In this document: positions 22,736-34,679 of the stretch, one piece after another
Numbering within the stretch: the first letter of the stretch is position 1
Layout: the number at the start of each line of letters is the position of its first letter
NCBI GenBank assembly: GCA_964035575.1
Contig: OZ037934.1
Coordinates: forward strand, 372,001 to 436,000
From: Rhynchopus sp. YZ270_cl-10
Lineage: Eukaryota > Euglenozoa > Diplonemea > Diplonemida > Diplonemidae
Length of the DNA: 64,000 nt
Direction of reading: 5' to 3'
The notes under the pieces: model-generated
The model's input: the letters and a program-made list of their open reading frames with translations, nothing else
Database searches by the model: none
What the model was told of the DNA's origin: nothing
Program-made: the position numbers and the translations under genes

Positions 22736-25586
22736 TAGGGGGGGTGTGTCATTTTCCCCTGTAAACCTTGTGTCAAGGACATGTCAAGGACCTGTCAATA
22801 TGGGCCCTTTCGGGAACACCACAAGACCTAACTAAAATGCTTTTTTCGGCAAAAAAACAAAAGCCAAAACAGTACAGAGAGAACCAACCATTTTTTTTTT
22901 TTTTGGTTTTTCAACACTTTTTTTTATTAACCACCCCCGCTACAATGAAACAATACAAAACAAACAGAGTAGCAAAAACAAAAAAAACAAACTTTTAAAA
23001 AACACTCCGCAATGAATCGAACGCCCTCCTCTCCCTCCCTCCCAGTCGTTCGCCGGTTCTTCCGGGGCGAGGAGGGGAGGAGTAAAGGCGTTTGCACAGT
23101 TCAACTTTTTAATTTTATTTTTATTTTCCTGTCACTCTTTTTGCTCCTGTGGAAAACATATTTATGTGTACATGAGAGGAAAGACGCACCCATCTTTCAA
23201 GTTTTTATTTTTTTTTTTGATTTCTTTACCCCCCTTTTTTATAGGTAAGCAAACTGTGATCATGGTTGGTTTTTTGAGGGTCTTAGGTTTCATGTGATCA
23301 GCTGTTCTCTTTTTTACCCTTCTCTTTTTTTTGAAACCCACGCACGCTTTGAAAGAGGTTAGCTAATATCCAATGCAAGGCGTTAACGATTGTAAGTAAT
23401 AAAAGAGAAAAAAAACAGAGAGGGTTGTATTCACCCTAGTGATTGTCAATGGCCAAAAACAAAAACAAAAAACAGTTTTCAAAAAACAAAAAACAAACAA
23501 AAACAAACAAAAAAACAAGACACAAATACTGTCTGGTATTGATGAGGGCAAATTGCCATTCCCCATTCCCCCCTCCCCCAACAGTAGCAAAAATAAATAA
23601 AGACTTCAACACTCCTCTCTTTCTCTCTCACTCTCTCACTCACTCACTGAAGGTCACTGAAGCATTCAGATTCATCATAATTCACGAAGGTGTTCCCAAC
23701 AACGTGCAATAAATGGAGGGGAAAAAAATGCACTTTATTTCAAAAGCAAAATACCAAGGTACTCCAGACCAGAGAGAGTGTCACAACATCACAGCCGCAC
23801 TCTGAAGGAATGGTACCTCCTCGAAGGGCGGTCCGTTTGTGCTCATGTCCTCATTAAGTATCACTCCTTCGGGTTGCGGTCTTTGTGAGGCGTGTGTATC
23901 TCAGATTGGTTTACGTAGGGTGGGCACCTGACATAGCGACCTTTTTAACTACCCGTCTTGAAACACGGACCAAGGGGTCTAGCACTGCAAGGCTTAATAT
24001 CCTGGCCCTTTTGTTTGGGAGACTTTTTTTTTTTTTTTTTTTTTTTTTTGGCCTCAAAGCAGTAATGTATATAGGGGTGGTGGTGGTGCAGTAAAGGGGG
24101 AAATATGTGGGAAACCCCCTTTTTTTGGTTTTTCGCGTGGTTGTGTGCAGGATTTTATATAGCCAGCACCCACCAAAACGGTGGTTTTGTGTGAGGCAGT
24201 CATTGTTTTTGTGTGTGGAAAACTAGTGTCCTATCCAGGAATCCAGATTTCAAGATTGGGGTCAGCTTGTTTTTTCGCCCAAAAATTCAGCACTGCTGAC
24301 AAAGGAAGACATTGGGAGCTGTATTTTTTGCGGAGCAAAAAAAATAAGATAAAATGGCGCCGCAGGCGAAAAAAATTCATGGTACGGTGTAAAAATCTAG
24401 CTTTTTACACCACGAGTCACTCAGAGAACCCCTTTTTGCGGAATCCCGACTCGTTTTTTGGGCTTCTTGACGACCGTGCTCTTCATGGTGGGGTCGCATT
24501 GCTCTGGAGTCCCTTCGGGACCCCTCTTAGAGCCCTGTAAGGTAAGGTCAAAAATTGCAAAAAATCCCGAAATTCTATAGTTTTTTTTTTTTTTTTTCAA
24601 TTTTTTGTGGGATTTGGTCCCACATACAGATACCTATATACATCACTGCCTCAAAGAGGTTTCCCCTTAGTGGGAGCGTATTGCAGTAATAAAAATGCCA
24701 CAGAAATATTTATTACACACTTTACGCACAAAACAAACACAGAGGTTTTGAGAGGGTTTTTTTTTGTTAAAGGTGCCGTGTAGTCAGCAGTGTAGTCAGC
24801 GTCGACGCCTACACCACTCTTTGTTTCAGATTCTCTTCTTAACAAGATTATTTGGAGCTGATTTTAAAAATAATATGTAACTATGAGAACGAAAGCCCAA
24901 ATCTCTTTGGTTTTTCTTTCTTTTTTCTTTTCCCCCCTTCTTTGGACAAAATATATTGCTTTTTCTTCTGTATCAGGTTCTCCTTCATTTAAAACAAAGA
25001 TACTATGCGCAAGCGAGGCAGATTCATCTTTCAAGTTTTATTTTTTTTTTTTTTTTGTGTTTTTTCCTTTTTTCTTGAGCGCAGGGCCTGTTTTTATTTT
25101 TATTTCTTCTTTTCATACCACTACAATCCTGTGTGTGTGTGTGTGTGTGTGTGTTTGATAACTAGTAGGGGTAATTCTTGCTCAGAATATGGCCCCAATG
25201 TGTGTGTGTGGGTGGGGGAAGGGAGGGGACTTTCGAAGTGTCTTTTAGTTCTATCTGCAAATAACAAAAGAAAAAAGAATTTTTTTTTTATACGTTATTT
25301 TTACGCTGAGTTCCGAGGTCGTGCAGATCGGAACATTTTCTGCCCACAATGTTTGACGTTTTCCGGGTTTTCAGGGAAAGTTTGACCTTTTTTTACAGTA
25401 TATGTTACCGGGTACGGTACTCTTTGTTGTTGTTGTTGTTCTAGCATTCCTTCTGTCATGCATATGCACACTCAAATAACCACCCCCAATCACTTCTCCA
25501 CCACCCTCCTTCCAGGTGGCTCCGCCACTACAAGACCCCTCCCCCCGCACGAGAGCGAACCCCCCTCCTCTCTCCCCTGTCACACC

Positions 25587-28538
25587 ATGGCAAAAACAGA
25601 CCGAAGGACGCGGCGTACGGAGGCCTCGACCCCTCTGGACAAGCTTCTCATGCTCTGGGCAGCCTTCGTGGCGTGGGTGCTGCAGGTTCTTGGTCTGGAG
25701 GGGCCGAAGCCGCGTCAGCCTGCTGCCTCTACCGCCACCACCACCACCACCACGAAAACCAACAAACCCGCCGCAAAGGCAAAACCCGTTGTCGCCCCGA
25801 CCACAACGAAGAAAAAAACTGCCCCAGCTCCTACTCCTGCTCCTGCTAAATCCGCCCCCGAGCCGGCCAAAAAGCCGTCCGATACGATTTCTGCATCAAA
25901 AAAGAAGCGTGAGAAGCAAAAGAAGAAGAAGGCGGAGACAGAAACCGAAGTGAAGCAGACTACAGACGGCCCAGCAAAGGAAGCGGAAAAGGTGGAAAAG
26001 GTCGAGAAGGTGGAGAAGGTGGCGAAGGTCGAGAAGAAGGCGGCAACCCCTGAGACAAAGCCTGTGGAGGTGGAGGAAGTGGTCGAGGAAGACGCGGTTG
26101 AGGAGGAGGACGTCAAGCCTGTCGTGAAGGAAACGAAACCCGCCAAATCACAGAAAAAGGAGAAATCCGAGAAAAAGAAGCCGTCGTCTCCAGTCGTCCT
26201 TCCTTCAATCCCAGAAGACATCCCGGAACCTGAGGAAGACGAGGAGAAACCCAAAAAGAAGAAGAAAACCAAAGTCAAAAACGACGGCTTCATCCAGGTC
26301 GGACGTCTTACCAAGGCCCCAACCCAGCATCATGCGCCGCCACCAAAACCGGAGAAGCAGGAAAAGGGGATTGCCGCGTTGAAAAAGCTTCTTGGGGTAG
26401 GCGAGAAGACGGAGAAGACGGAGAAGCCCGAGGAACCAAAGGAGGAGAAGGTGGAGGCTGGGCCGGTTGTGGAGAAGAAGACCTTTGTGAATTTGCCGGT
26501 TGTGCCGAGGTTGCAGGACGTTGTGTTGAACAAGGACTCCTTGGAGAAGGCTGCCGTTCAGCAGTACCTCAAGAACGAATGCCGCCCTGCATCTGACGCT
26601 GACAAGCTTACCTTCGCTGAGAAGCTCCGTGTCGCCCAGGTCCGCCAGGTCATTGAAAAGGAACGCCGTGCTGCTGCAGTCCAAGACGCCATCAAAGCGC
26701 GTGACCAAGCAAAACGTGACCAAATAGCAGCCTACAAAAAGGCAGAGGAAGACGCACGCAAGGAAGAGGCCCGTCGGGTCGAAGCGGAACGTCTTCGTCT
26801 CCTTGTCGCTGCAACTGCAGCGGCTGCAGCAACCACTGCAGTGTCTTCGCCAACCCCGACACCAAAGAAGGAGAAGAAGGTGGTGGAGGAGGAGAAGCCT
26901 GAGGAGAAGAAGGAGGAGGAAGCGAGTCCGAAGAATAAGAAGGCGAAGGTCCGTGTGTCGGACAGTGGCGAGAAGAAGGAGAAGAAGGGGGAGAAGGAGA
27001 AGGAGAAGGAGGAAAAGAAGAAGGATGTGAAGAAGGAGAAGAAGGTGAAGGATAAGGACGCCACAACGGTGTCCCCTCAGGCGCCGCCGCAGCCGCCGCC
27101 GCCGTCGGACCCGTTCACACCGAGCCCGCCTGTGCGTCCGTCGGCAACCCCTGAGGCGCTGCCGGCAAGAATACCCGAGCAGCAGCGTGCATCCACACCA
27201 CCCCCACCTCCGCCACCACCAGCACCGCCGGCAGAGGACATCGACCAGGAGCAGAACTTTACAGAGCAGTCGATAGGTGTGTGTTTTCTTCTTTTTTCAA
27301 CTACCATCGTAAAAATGTTGGAACACTAAAATACCCCAGCGTTCCAACATTTACACGGAGGTAGTAAGATGTGGTGAGGCGCCTTTCTTTTTATTTCTTT
27401 GTCGTTTGTGGACCCTCTTCTCATCTCTAACAACCACACCACAGATATGCTTCTGTCCGAAGCCCCGACGTCCCCCAACAACGGGCAAGGTAAGTCCCGC
27501 TACCCCAAGGGCGGGCAGGGCAACCAGGCACCTCAGCAGCAGCAGTACCAGCAGCCCCCGCAGCAGCAGTACCAGCAGGAGCACTACGCGCCGCCCCACC
27601 AGCAGCCTATGGCACCGCCGCAGCAGCAGCAGCAGCAGCACCAGCAGTACACGCACTTCACGCCACAGCACCAGCAGCACCAACAGCAGCACCAGCCGCA
27701 CCAGCAGCAGCAACAGCAACAACCATTTGCAGGGATGAAGACAGACCGCGCAGGGCAGAACCAGGCCCCCACCTCAGGGGCCGGACCGAACGTCGGGATG
27801 TACTTCCAGGGGGTGCCCGCTGTGCAGCAGCAGGCACAACCCTTCGGTCGTGCGGGGAACAACGGGGGCAACGCGAACGCAAGCAAGGCCAAGGGCAAGA
27901 AGGGACAGCAACAGCAGCAGCAGCAACAACAGGTCCCCGCGGTGAATGTGTCGCAGCTGGCGAACGTCGGGATGATGCAGCAGCCCTTCGGCATGGCGCC
28001 CATGCAGCAGATGCAACCCATGATGTTCCCAATGCAGGGAAGCAACGCGCTCGCCACAGTGCTGCAGCAGGGCCAGGCTCCCCTCCTCTTCCAGACAGGG
28101 TACCCTCAGATGATGCAGGTATGTTCGGCATAACAAAAAGCCCCCAAATTTTGGCTTCACGAAACCCACCACATAAACCATATCCAATCTCAGGGACACC
28201 TGCAGCCGCAGGCACAGCAGCAGTCGCCCCAGGCCGGGCAGGTGCCATCCCAGCTGTCGCAGCAGCAGCAGCAGCAACAGAGCTCTGAGCTCAACGCAGG
28301 GGCAGCGCCGTTCACGAGTAGGTTGGAGCAGCAGGGGTCTGCCCCACAGAAGGGCGGAGGGGCTGGTCAGGCGCAGGCCTGGCAGCAGTGGCAAAACTGG
28401 CCGCAGACTGCCGTGCAACAGCAACAGCAACAACCCCAGCAGCAACCACAACAGCAGCAGCAACAGCAACACTGGGCGTCCATGCAGCAACAGCAGCCGC
28501 AGCAGCAACAGCTTGGCTCCCAGAACTACCGGGTTTGA
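25587..28538 (+). CDS. Membrane-anchored Lys/Glu-rich and Gln-rich protein
   Basis: Three exons (25587-27276, 27445-28118, 28194-28538) join in frame to 902 residues; the introns are 168 bp (GTGTGT...CACAG) and 75 bp (GTATGT...CTCAG). ATG 25587 has a CACCATGG context. An in-frame ATG at 25458 lies before an acceptor-like CTTCCAG and is less likely. Residues about 19-37 (LLMLWAAFVAWVLQVLGL) form one membrane segment. The region to about 560 is Lys/Glu/Pro-rich, with one ordered stretch near 310-420 (LEKAAVQQYLKNE, then a charged helix). Exons 2 and 3 are dominated by Gln runs from CAG repeats. The layout recalls ER-anchored lysine-rich proteins such as p180, but similarity is compositional and no family is claimed. 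Confidence 0.7.
27313..27352. mobile_element. Tiny inverted-repeat element in an intron, 40 bp
   Basis: AAATGTTGGAAC and GTTCCAACATTT are exact inverted ends. It lies 36 bp inside the first intron of the Lys/Gln-rich gene and is the second copy of the element at 19652-19699. Confidence 0.45.
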
Positions 28539-28808
28539 TTTTTATTTACTTTTTTATTTTATTTTTATTTTTTTTGCAATAATTTGGGTACTTCGTGGGA
28601 GGGGGTATGGGGAACAAAAAGAAGGGGAAACACAATAATACTATGTCTTTTGGGGGGGCAATTTGAGTACGGACCCGACTCAAAAAAAAAAAAAAGAGGT
28701 GGGAAAAAAGGGGGCTGGAGGGGGAAAATAATGTATTTTTATATACTTCGCTTCGTGGCTGTGTTCCATAGCGTTATAAGCCCTTTGTCGCTTGTTTGTG
28801 TGGCTGAA

Positions 28809-28841
28809 GGTGACTAAGCACGAGAAGGCTCAGGTGTCATC
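28809..28841 (+). repeat. Dispersed stem-loop repeat, copy 4
   Basis: GGTGACTAAGC pairs with GCTCA...GTCATC around ACGAGAAG, followed by TTATAAACC and a T run. It lies 270 bp after the Lys/Gln-rich gene. Confidence 0.55.
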
Positions 28842-30865
28842 TTATAAACCTTTTTTGTTTGTGTTTTATTTAGCGAAACGTTTTCCCTCCCGTGCTGCCC
28901 CCTCACCTCTTCCATCTTTTTCTCTCGTTTTCTTCATTACCAAGTAATAATACATAACCTCTCCCGTGTGTCGATATTTTACAGAAAACCGAACTGAAAA
29001 AGGAAAAAAAGAGAGAGAGAGAGGGGCAAGATACTTTGGCTGACAACATCAAAAAAAAAAGGTAAAAAAAAGTAAAAAAAGTGTGGTTTTTTTTTTTTTA
29101 ATTTGATCGTGCTGTTTCTTTTCTCGTGTACAACCCCGCCCCGTCGAGTTCCTATGATGGATTTATGCCTGCGCCCGTTGAGGTGATGACAGCAAAAAAA
29201 AGGAAAACCGTTACCGGCTCTCTTGAGAACACAAGAAGAAATAGTGTAGTTGCCACTCATAAATGGGTGTGTTCTGTCAGTAATTCTCTCACATTTAACA
29301 CAAAAAAAAAAAAAAAAAACACCATGCCCTTTTTTTGACTATGTGCAACGTGGCATATGCATCTGTTTTTTCTTTTTCTTTTTTTTTTCTTTTTTTGTTT
29401 CGCAACTATTTACCGTACGTTCCTTGTGTTTGAGTAAGAAGAGAGAACGAAAGAAAAAATGAACGATTTTGGTACTTATTCGATCGCCGATACAACAGTA
29501 TCACGATAACGATGCCCCGTTGCTGCTAAGAGGGCACAGCTGAGCACAGGGGGGCTTTTTTCCTCTTGGAGAACCTGGCCTCAAAATATACCCAAAAATA
29601 CTCTTCGTTTCAGGGTTAAAAGCATTTTTTATTCTTTTTTTTTTTGCGCCAAACAGAAATCGACATCCTATTTGGCTAACGAAAAATACTTTTGGCCATC
29701 GGAGAGTTTTATCATGTGGCCACTAGGCAAACTTGCCCGGGGGAGGTTCCCCCTTCCCCTCTTATCTCATGGTTTTTGGGTCCTGGCCACACCCAAAGGT
29801 ACGCAAAGCACGAGAGGGGATTTTGTATTTCAAAGTCAAACGGTTAGGCGGTTGGAAGCTCTGCTGTAAAGAAGCATCGTGCTGTCGGGTCTTGCTGTGT
29901 GTTAACTATGGCATGAAGACCTCGAAATGCATCACAACCAACCTTCAGGTTCAGTGCAAAATGACTCTACACCCCCGCTGTGCGTGGATGATTTCCCTGC
30001 ATGCAGTATTTGTCCACGTGCCACTGTACGTCAAAAATTGTACACCTTCAGTGAGGCCCTACTCGATTTTTCTCGTTTGAATAGCTCTTTTTTTTGCGCT
30101 GAATCGCTGTATTATTACGAAAAAAATATAATGGAGGGCACATTCTAGGGGTGGCTACACTAATACAACCAAGTTTTCAAAAAAAAAAAGGTAGCTACTT
30201 TTCGCATGATTCGTTTCTCATCTTTACCCCCCCCTTTTTCCCTTTTTTTTTTCTCATAAAAAAGACATCGGCAGTTTGAACGTTTTTGACGGGGGGGATG
30301 TGACCTGAAGGGACAGCAATTGAGAGTGCAAAAGTGAATGGACTGAGGAATTAAAAAGAAGAGAAAAAAAAAACACACACACAGAAGCATTCTCTTAAAA
30401 AAGAGAAAAAAGAAAATCGGACCCGAGGTGCGTATGAAGCGTAATATATTATAAAAAAAAAGCAAAATAAAATAAAATAAAAGAGCAAAAAAAAAGAAGC
30501 AAAACAACAAAAAAGAAAAGCCAAAACTATCAAAAAAAAAAAAAAAGAGACCCCACGATGGGTGTGCAAATTTTCACTATATTTTTTTTCCCCCCCAACT
30601 TTTTTGTTGGTCGGGATTTTTTGTATTTCAAACAGGATAAGACGAAATGGACGTAGGACTGCACGGTCGGGGGTCCCACCCCACGGACCAAGGTACAGAA
30701 GAGTTTTGTATTTTAAATCAAACTTTTTTTTACCCGCACTCCACCATACTCGAACACTACATCGTACATGCCAAAATTACGACCACCGACTGGGGGAACG
30801 ACATCATCCCTGACAACAAATTTGTGAAAACCCGCTGATGCTGCGCGATAACGAAATGTGATCAA

Positions 30866-30892
30866 GGTGACCACGAGAGGCTTGGGGTCATC
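30866..30892 (+). repeat. Dispersed stem-loop repeat, copy 5
   Basis: A shortened copy: GGTGACC pairs with GGGTCATC. It is followed by TTATAAACTTTTCTTTC and then the acceptor-like pyrimidine tract directly upstream of the ETF-QO start. Confidence 0.55.
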
Positions 30893-31004
30893 TTATAAAC
30901 TTTTCTTTCTTTCACCTCTCCAACCACCCTCTCCTCCCCTCTCCCCCCCCCCTTTTCCCAATTTCCCCGCAGCAAACGAATTACTCAAAAGAAAAACAAC
31001 AACC

Positions 31005-34000
31005 ATGAAGGCCTTCAGAGGGGTCTTCCGCGGGCTGCGTCAGTCCGATGCGCGGATGACACCATTCTTCGCACGCAGGTTCTGCTCTGCTGAGGTCGAG
31101 AGAGACGAGATGGAGTACGACGTAGTTGTCGTCGGTGGAGGCCCTTCAGGGCTTTCCGCGGCCATCCGTTTGAAGCAGCTTGCAAAGGCTGATGGCGACC
31201 GTGAACTCAACGTCTGCCTCGTTGAGAAAGGCTCCATGGTTGGCGCCCACATTCTCTCTGGGGCCTGCATTGAGACCAGATCCCTTACAGAACTTCTCCC
31301 TGAATGGAAGGAAAACGGTGCCCCCATCTCCACCGAAGTTACCCGCGATGAATTTGTTCTTCTCACGAAGGACAAAGGGTTTAGTGTGCCAAATGTGTTC
31401 ATTCCTGGAGGACTGCACAATGAGGGGAACTACATTGTGAGTCTTGGTGCGTTGTGTGCGTGGATGGGGGAGCAAGCGGAGGAGATGGGGATTGATATTT
31501 TCCCTGGATTTGCGGCGGCAGACCCGTTGTATGAGGATGGGAAGGTGGTGGGGATTATCACAGATGACAAAGGGATTGCGAAGGACGGCAGTCAGAAGGG
31601 GGTGTTCCAGCCTGGGATGATCCTGAAGGCGAAGCAGACCATCTTTGCAGAAGGCTGCCGTGGTAGTGTCACCAAGAAGCTCTTCGACAAATACGACCTC
31701 CGCAAGGACTCTGAATACCAAACCTACGGGCTTGGCATCAAAGAGGTCTGGGAGATCGACCCCTCAAAGCACGAGAAGGGTCTGGTCCGCCACACCATCG
31801 GCTGGCCCACCACCAAGGCAGAAGGGCACGACAACACCTACGGAGGGTCGTGGATGTATCATATGGAGGACAACAGAGTCTCGCTCGGGTTCGTCGTCGG
31901 GCTCGACTACAAAAACTCATACACCCGTCCCTACATGGAGATGCAGAAGTGGAAGACGCACCCGGAGATCTCCAAATACCTCGAAGGGGGCAAGTGCGTG
32001 AGCTACGGGGCACGGACACTCTCGGAAGGGGGGCTGCTCTCGCTCCCGAAGCTGACCTTCCCTGGAGGGGTTTTGGTATGGAGGGTCTTTTTTTATATTT
32101 TTTGAAAGTTTTGATGCATTTAATTTTAAAAAAAGCTCCGCCCCTGAATAGCGTGGCGTACACTTAAACAGCGGACCGCAAGCTTGATGTGTTTTTTTCG
32201 CTGAAGTGTGTGTTGTGAGAGAGAGAGAGAGGGTCAGTGAGTGAGAAAACACAAGCTGGCGGGCACGCACCTTCCGTCGTTTCTATTTCCTATTGTCAAG
32301 TATCTTGATTTTACAAAAAAAAACATTATCTCCCTCAGGTTGGCGACACTGCAGGGTTCTTGAACCTGCCCAAGATCAAGGGCACGCACACTGCTATGAA
32401 GTCTGGTATGCTTGCAGCAGAGGCCACCTACGAGGAGGTCTTCAAGGACGGCAAGGAGGGAGAATTCGGCACTGAGGTCGCTACCTACCGCGAGAAGTTC
32501 GAGGCAAGCTGGCTGTACAAGGAACTCTACAGGTACACCAATTTTTGCCTAACCCCTTTTTTGACCCACCCCCAATTGCAGTCCCAAACTAAAATGCTTT
32601 TTTCGGCAAAAAAAAAAACAAAAGCCAAGAGAACCATTTGGGGTGTCCCGGCGGTACCACACTAACACCCACTTACACACACTTTCACCCCATTTCACCG
32701 AATTACACACACTTTCACCCCATTACACCCACTTTCACCCCATTACGCCCCATTACGCCCCATTACACCCCATTACACATGAATTACAACGCCTTGGTGT
32801 TTTTGGTTTTTACTAAAGGGATGTGCGGACGACACCAAAAAAATTGAAAATTTTCGCGATATTTGGTGCTCCAAAAATTTGCCGGAACCGAAAATCGTGT
32901 AGTTTGGGGGTATTGAGGCCAGAAAATATTTGATTGCATACATGAAAATATTCCTGATAGGGTGGCATTCGGCCAAAACATCAGCTGTTTTGGTCATTTT
33001 TGCCTTGTAGTGCTGTGTACTGTGTACTGTGTACTGTGTACTGTGTACTGTGTACTGTGTACTGTGTACTGTGTACTGTGTACTGTGTACTGTGTACTGT
33101 GTACTGTGTACTGTGTACTGTGTACTGTGTACTGTGTACTGTGTACTGTGTACTGTGTACTGTGTACTGTGTACTGTGTACTGTGTACTGTGTACTGTGT
33201 ACTGTGTACTGTGTACTGTGTACTGTGTACTGTGTACTGTGTACTGTGTACTGTGTACTGTGTACTGTGTACTGTGTACTGTGTACTGTGTACTGTGTAC
33301 TGTGTACTGTGTACTGTGTACTGTGTACTGGTAGAAACATGGGGAATCGGTTATGTAGCCACGCCAGTAAAAATTTAACACCGGTGGCATGCTTCCCAGT
33401 ACATAAGTGCATAGAAAAAATCGTAAAACAACGTGTAATCTGTGCTGGTCAAAAGTGCAAAATTCCTTCGGCAATGGTCAGCCAGGCAAAATTTTTTTGC
33501 TCCACTCGCCAAAAAAAAAATTGTTGTCACCTTTTTTGCATGGATAGAGAACGCGCGTGGACGCAACTACGCGCGTAGACGCACGTACGCGCGTATTTTT
33601 GTGTGTGTTTTTTTTTTACGCGCGTCCTAAAAATACACCCAAAAACCCCTACTGCGGCCCCTAGCAGGGGGGGTGGGGTGGTGGGGGGGTATACTCCCCC
33701 CACCCCCCCCACCCCGTGTACGCGTGAGTAAAAGGGTAAAAAAAACACAAAAAAGGACGCGCGTCCACGCGCGTCCTTTTTTCTGTTTTTTTGCGTCGGC
33801 GCGCGTTCTCTATCCATGTAAATTTTGGACTTTTTGTGTTGAAAAAACGGGGGGAAAACGCAAAAAAAGCAAAAAGTTTAAATTCCCTCCATTACACCCC
33901 ATTACGCCCCATTACACATGAATTACGCCGTGCCCAGGACACCCCACCATTTTTCGTTTTTTTTTTACTACCTTTTTCTACCCCACCCCACATTTTTTGA

Positions 34001-34510
34001 AACCCCCATAATCACAGAGTCCGCAACGTCCGTCAGGTGTTCTCAAAGAACTTCTGGGCCGGCACTGTGTACACCGGGATCACCGAGATGGTGACTGGCG
34101 GGAAGGAACCGCTCAACCTCAAGCACGCACACGAGGACCACAAAACGCACCTCCCGCTGGACAAATGCAAGGAGATTAACTACCCGAAGCCCGACGGGAA
34201 GCTGACGTTTGACCTGCTGCTGAACCACTCCCGCTCGCAGACTGCCCACGAGGGCGACCAGCCGGCACATCTCAAGCCACGTGTCTGGGAGCTGGCAAAG
34301 AAGGTCGACTACGATGTGTACGGAGGCACCCTCCAGAGGTTCTGCCCTGCAGGCGTGTACGACTACCCCACTGCGCAGGACGGTACAACAGACCTGACCA
34401 TCTCCGCGCAGAACTGCCTCCACTGCAAGGCCTGTGACATCAAGTGCGGGAACATCGATTGGTGCCCCCCAGAAGGAGGTGGCGGCCCCAACTACGACGC
34501 TGATATGTGA
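31005..34510 (+). CDS. ETFDH: Electron transfer flavoprotein:ubiquinone oxidoreductase, mitochondrial
   Basis: Passes electrons from reduced ETF to ubiquinone in the inner mitochondrial membrane, linking fatty-acid and amino-acid oxidation to the respiratory chain. Exons 31005-32075, 32339-32532 and 34018-34510 join in frame to 585 residues (human about 617). The start MKAFRGVFRGLRQ... is Arg-rich without acids, as in a mitochondrial presequence. VVVVGGGPSGLSAAIRL is the FAD-binding GxGxxG. GFLNLPKIKGTHTAMKSGM is diagnostic of the family. FCPAGVYDY and NCLHCKACDIK supply the four cysteines of the 4Fe-4S cluster, and the end EGGGGPNY is conserved. Intron 1 is 263 bp. Intron 2 is 1485 bp, mostly because of an inserted element. 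All key residues seen are intact. Confidence 0.95.
33013..33330. repeat. 7-bp minisatellite (CTGTGTA)n, about 45 copies
   Basis: 318 bp of perfect CTGTGTA repeat. Because the unit is 7 bp and lacks stops in any phase, all six frames stay open; these frames are not genes. Perfect copies imply recent expansion. Confidence 0.95.
33539..33818. repeat. 280-bp inverted repeat with CATGGATAGAGAACGCGCG ends
   Basis: CATGGATAGAGAACGCGCG (33539-33557) and its exact complement (33800-33818) enclose ACGCGCGT-rich arms and a G/C-run centre around GGTATACTCC. It may be an inserted palindromic element within the larger intronic insertion. I see no clear target duplication. Confidence 0.6.
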
Positions 34511-34573
34511 AGAGAGAAAGAGAGAGTGAGGGAATGTGTTAGTGTTTGAGGAGGGATGGGGTAGGGGGAGGGA

Positions 34574-34679
34574 CCACCCGATTTTTTTTACTCCCCGGAA
34601 AGGCGCGGGGTAAGGCCAGGTCATGTACAGGTCCTATACGCGCCTGTACGCGCCGATTCGCGGGGTAAAAATCAGGTGG
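34574..34679. mobile_element. Short imperfect inverted-repeat element, about 105 bp
   Basis: The left arm CCACCCGATTTTTTTTAC with CCCCG pairs with the right arm CGGGGTAAAAATCAGGTGG, with a few mismatches. The centre is GTACAGG/CCTGTACGCGCC-rich and partly palindromic. It starts 63 bp after the ETF-QO stop. Target duplication not clear. Confidence 0.45.

Larger units (their letters stand above)
18643..25586. other. Gene-free 6.9-kb intergenic region
   Basis: I see no credible coding exon on either strand. Contents: a poly-G patch and T runs after the upstream gene; the AAGATCTT cluster (19025-19345); a 48-bp palindromic element (19652-19699); a CTACACTAATAC-type repeat (19821-19866); stem-loop copies at 19957-19986 and 20556-20583; an inverted-repeat element (21095-22735); an A-rich-tailed repeat near 23425-23520; and a diverged GCGCCGCAGGCG hairpin near 24357. 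A GT dinucleotide run lies at 25130-25154. Copies of GGTGCCTGCGTCC and GGCGTTTGCA motifs recur near 18895, 20615 and 23090. Confidence 0.55.
28539..31004. other. Intergenic: T/A runs, repeats, candidate 5' acceptor
   Basis: No credible gene on either strand. Stem-loop copies lie at 28809-28841 and 30866-30892 and a CTACACTAATAC repeat at 30139-30180. Two segments (about 29800-29835 and 30680-30725) share GAGRGGATTTTGTATTTCAAA-like sequence. A pyrimidine tract at 30905-30972 ends in CAG 32 bases before the ETF-QO start. Confidence 0.5.
32639..33946. mobile_element. Inverted-repeat element in ETF-QO intron 2 (5-bp target duplication)
   Basis: The ends TGGGGTGTCC and GGACACCCCA are exact inverted repeats, flanked by the 5-bp direct repeat CCATT (32634-32638 and 33947-33951). 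Without the 1308-bp element and one CCATT the intron would be 172 bp, a normal size here. Inside, a CCCCATTACACATGAATTAC segment occurs near both ends in direct orientation. Between these copies lie a 7-bp minisatellite and a 280-bp palindrome, so it looks like nested material. No long coding frame other than repeat-driven ones. Confidence 0.75.

Noticed and set aside
32773-33578. Long overlapping frames on both strands encoding VYCVLCT- or QYTVHST-type repeats
   Set aside because: They are produced by the stop-free 7-bp minisatellite in every phase; no start, family or non-repetitive core.
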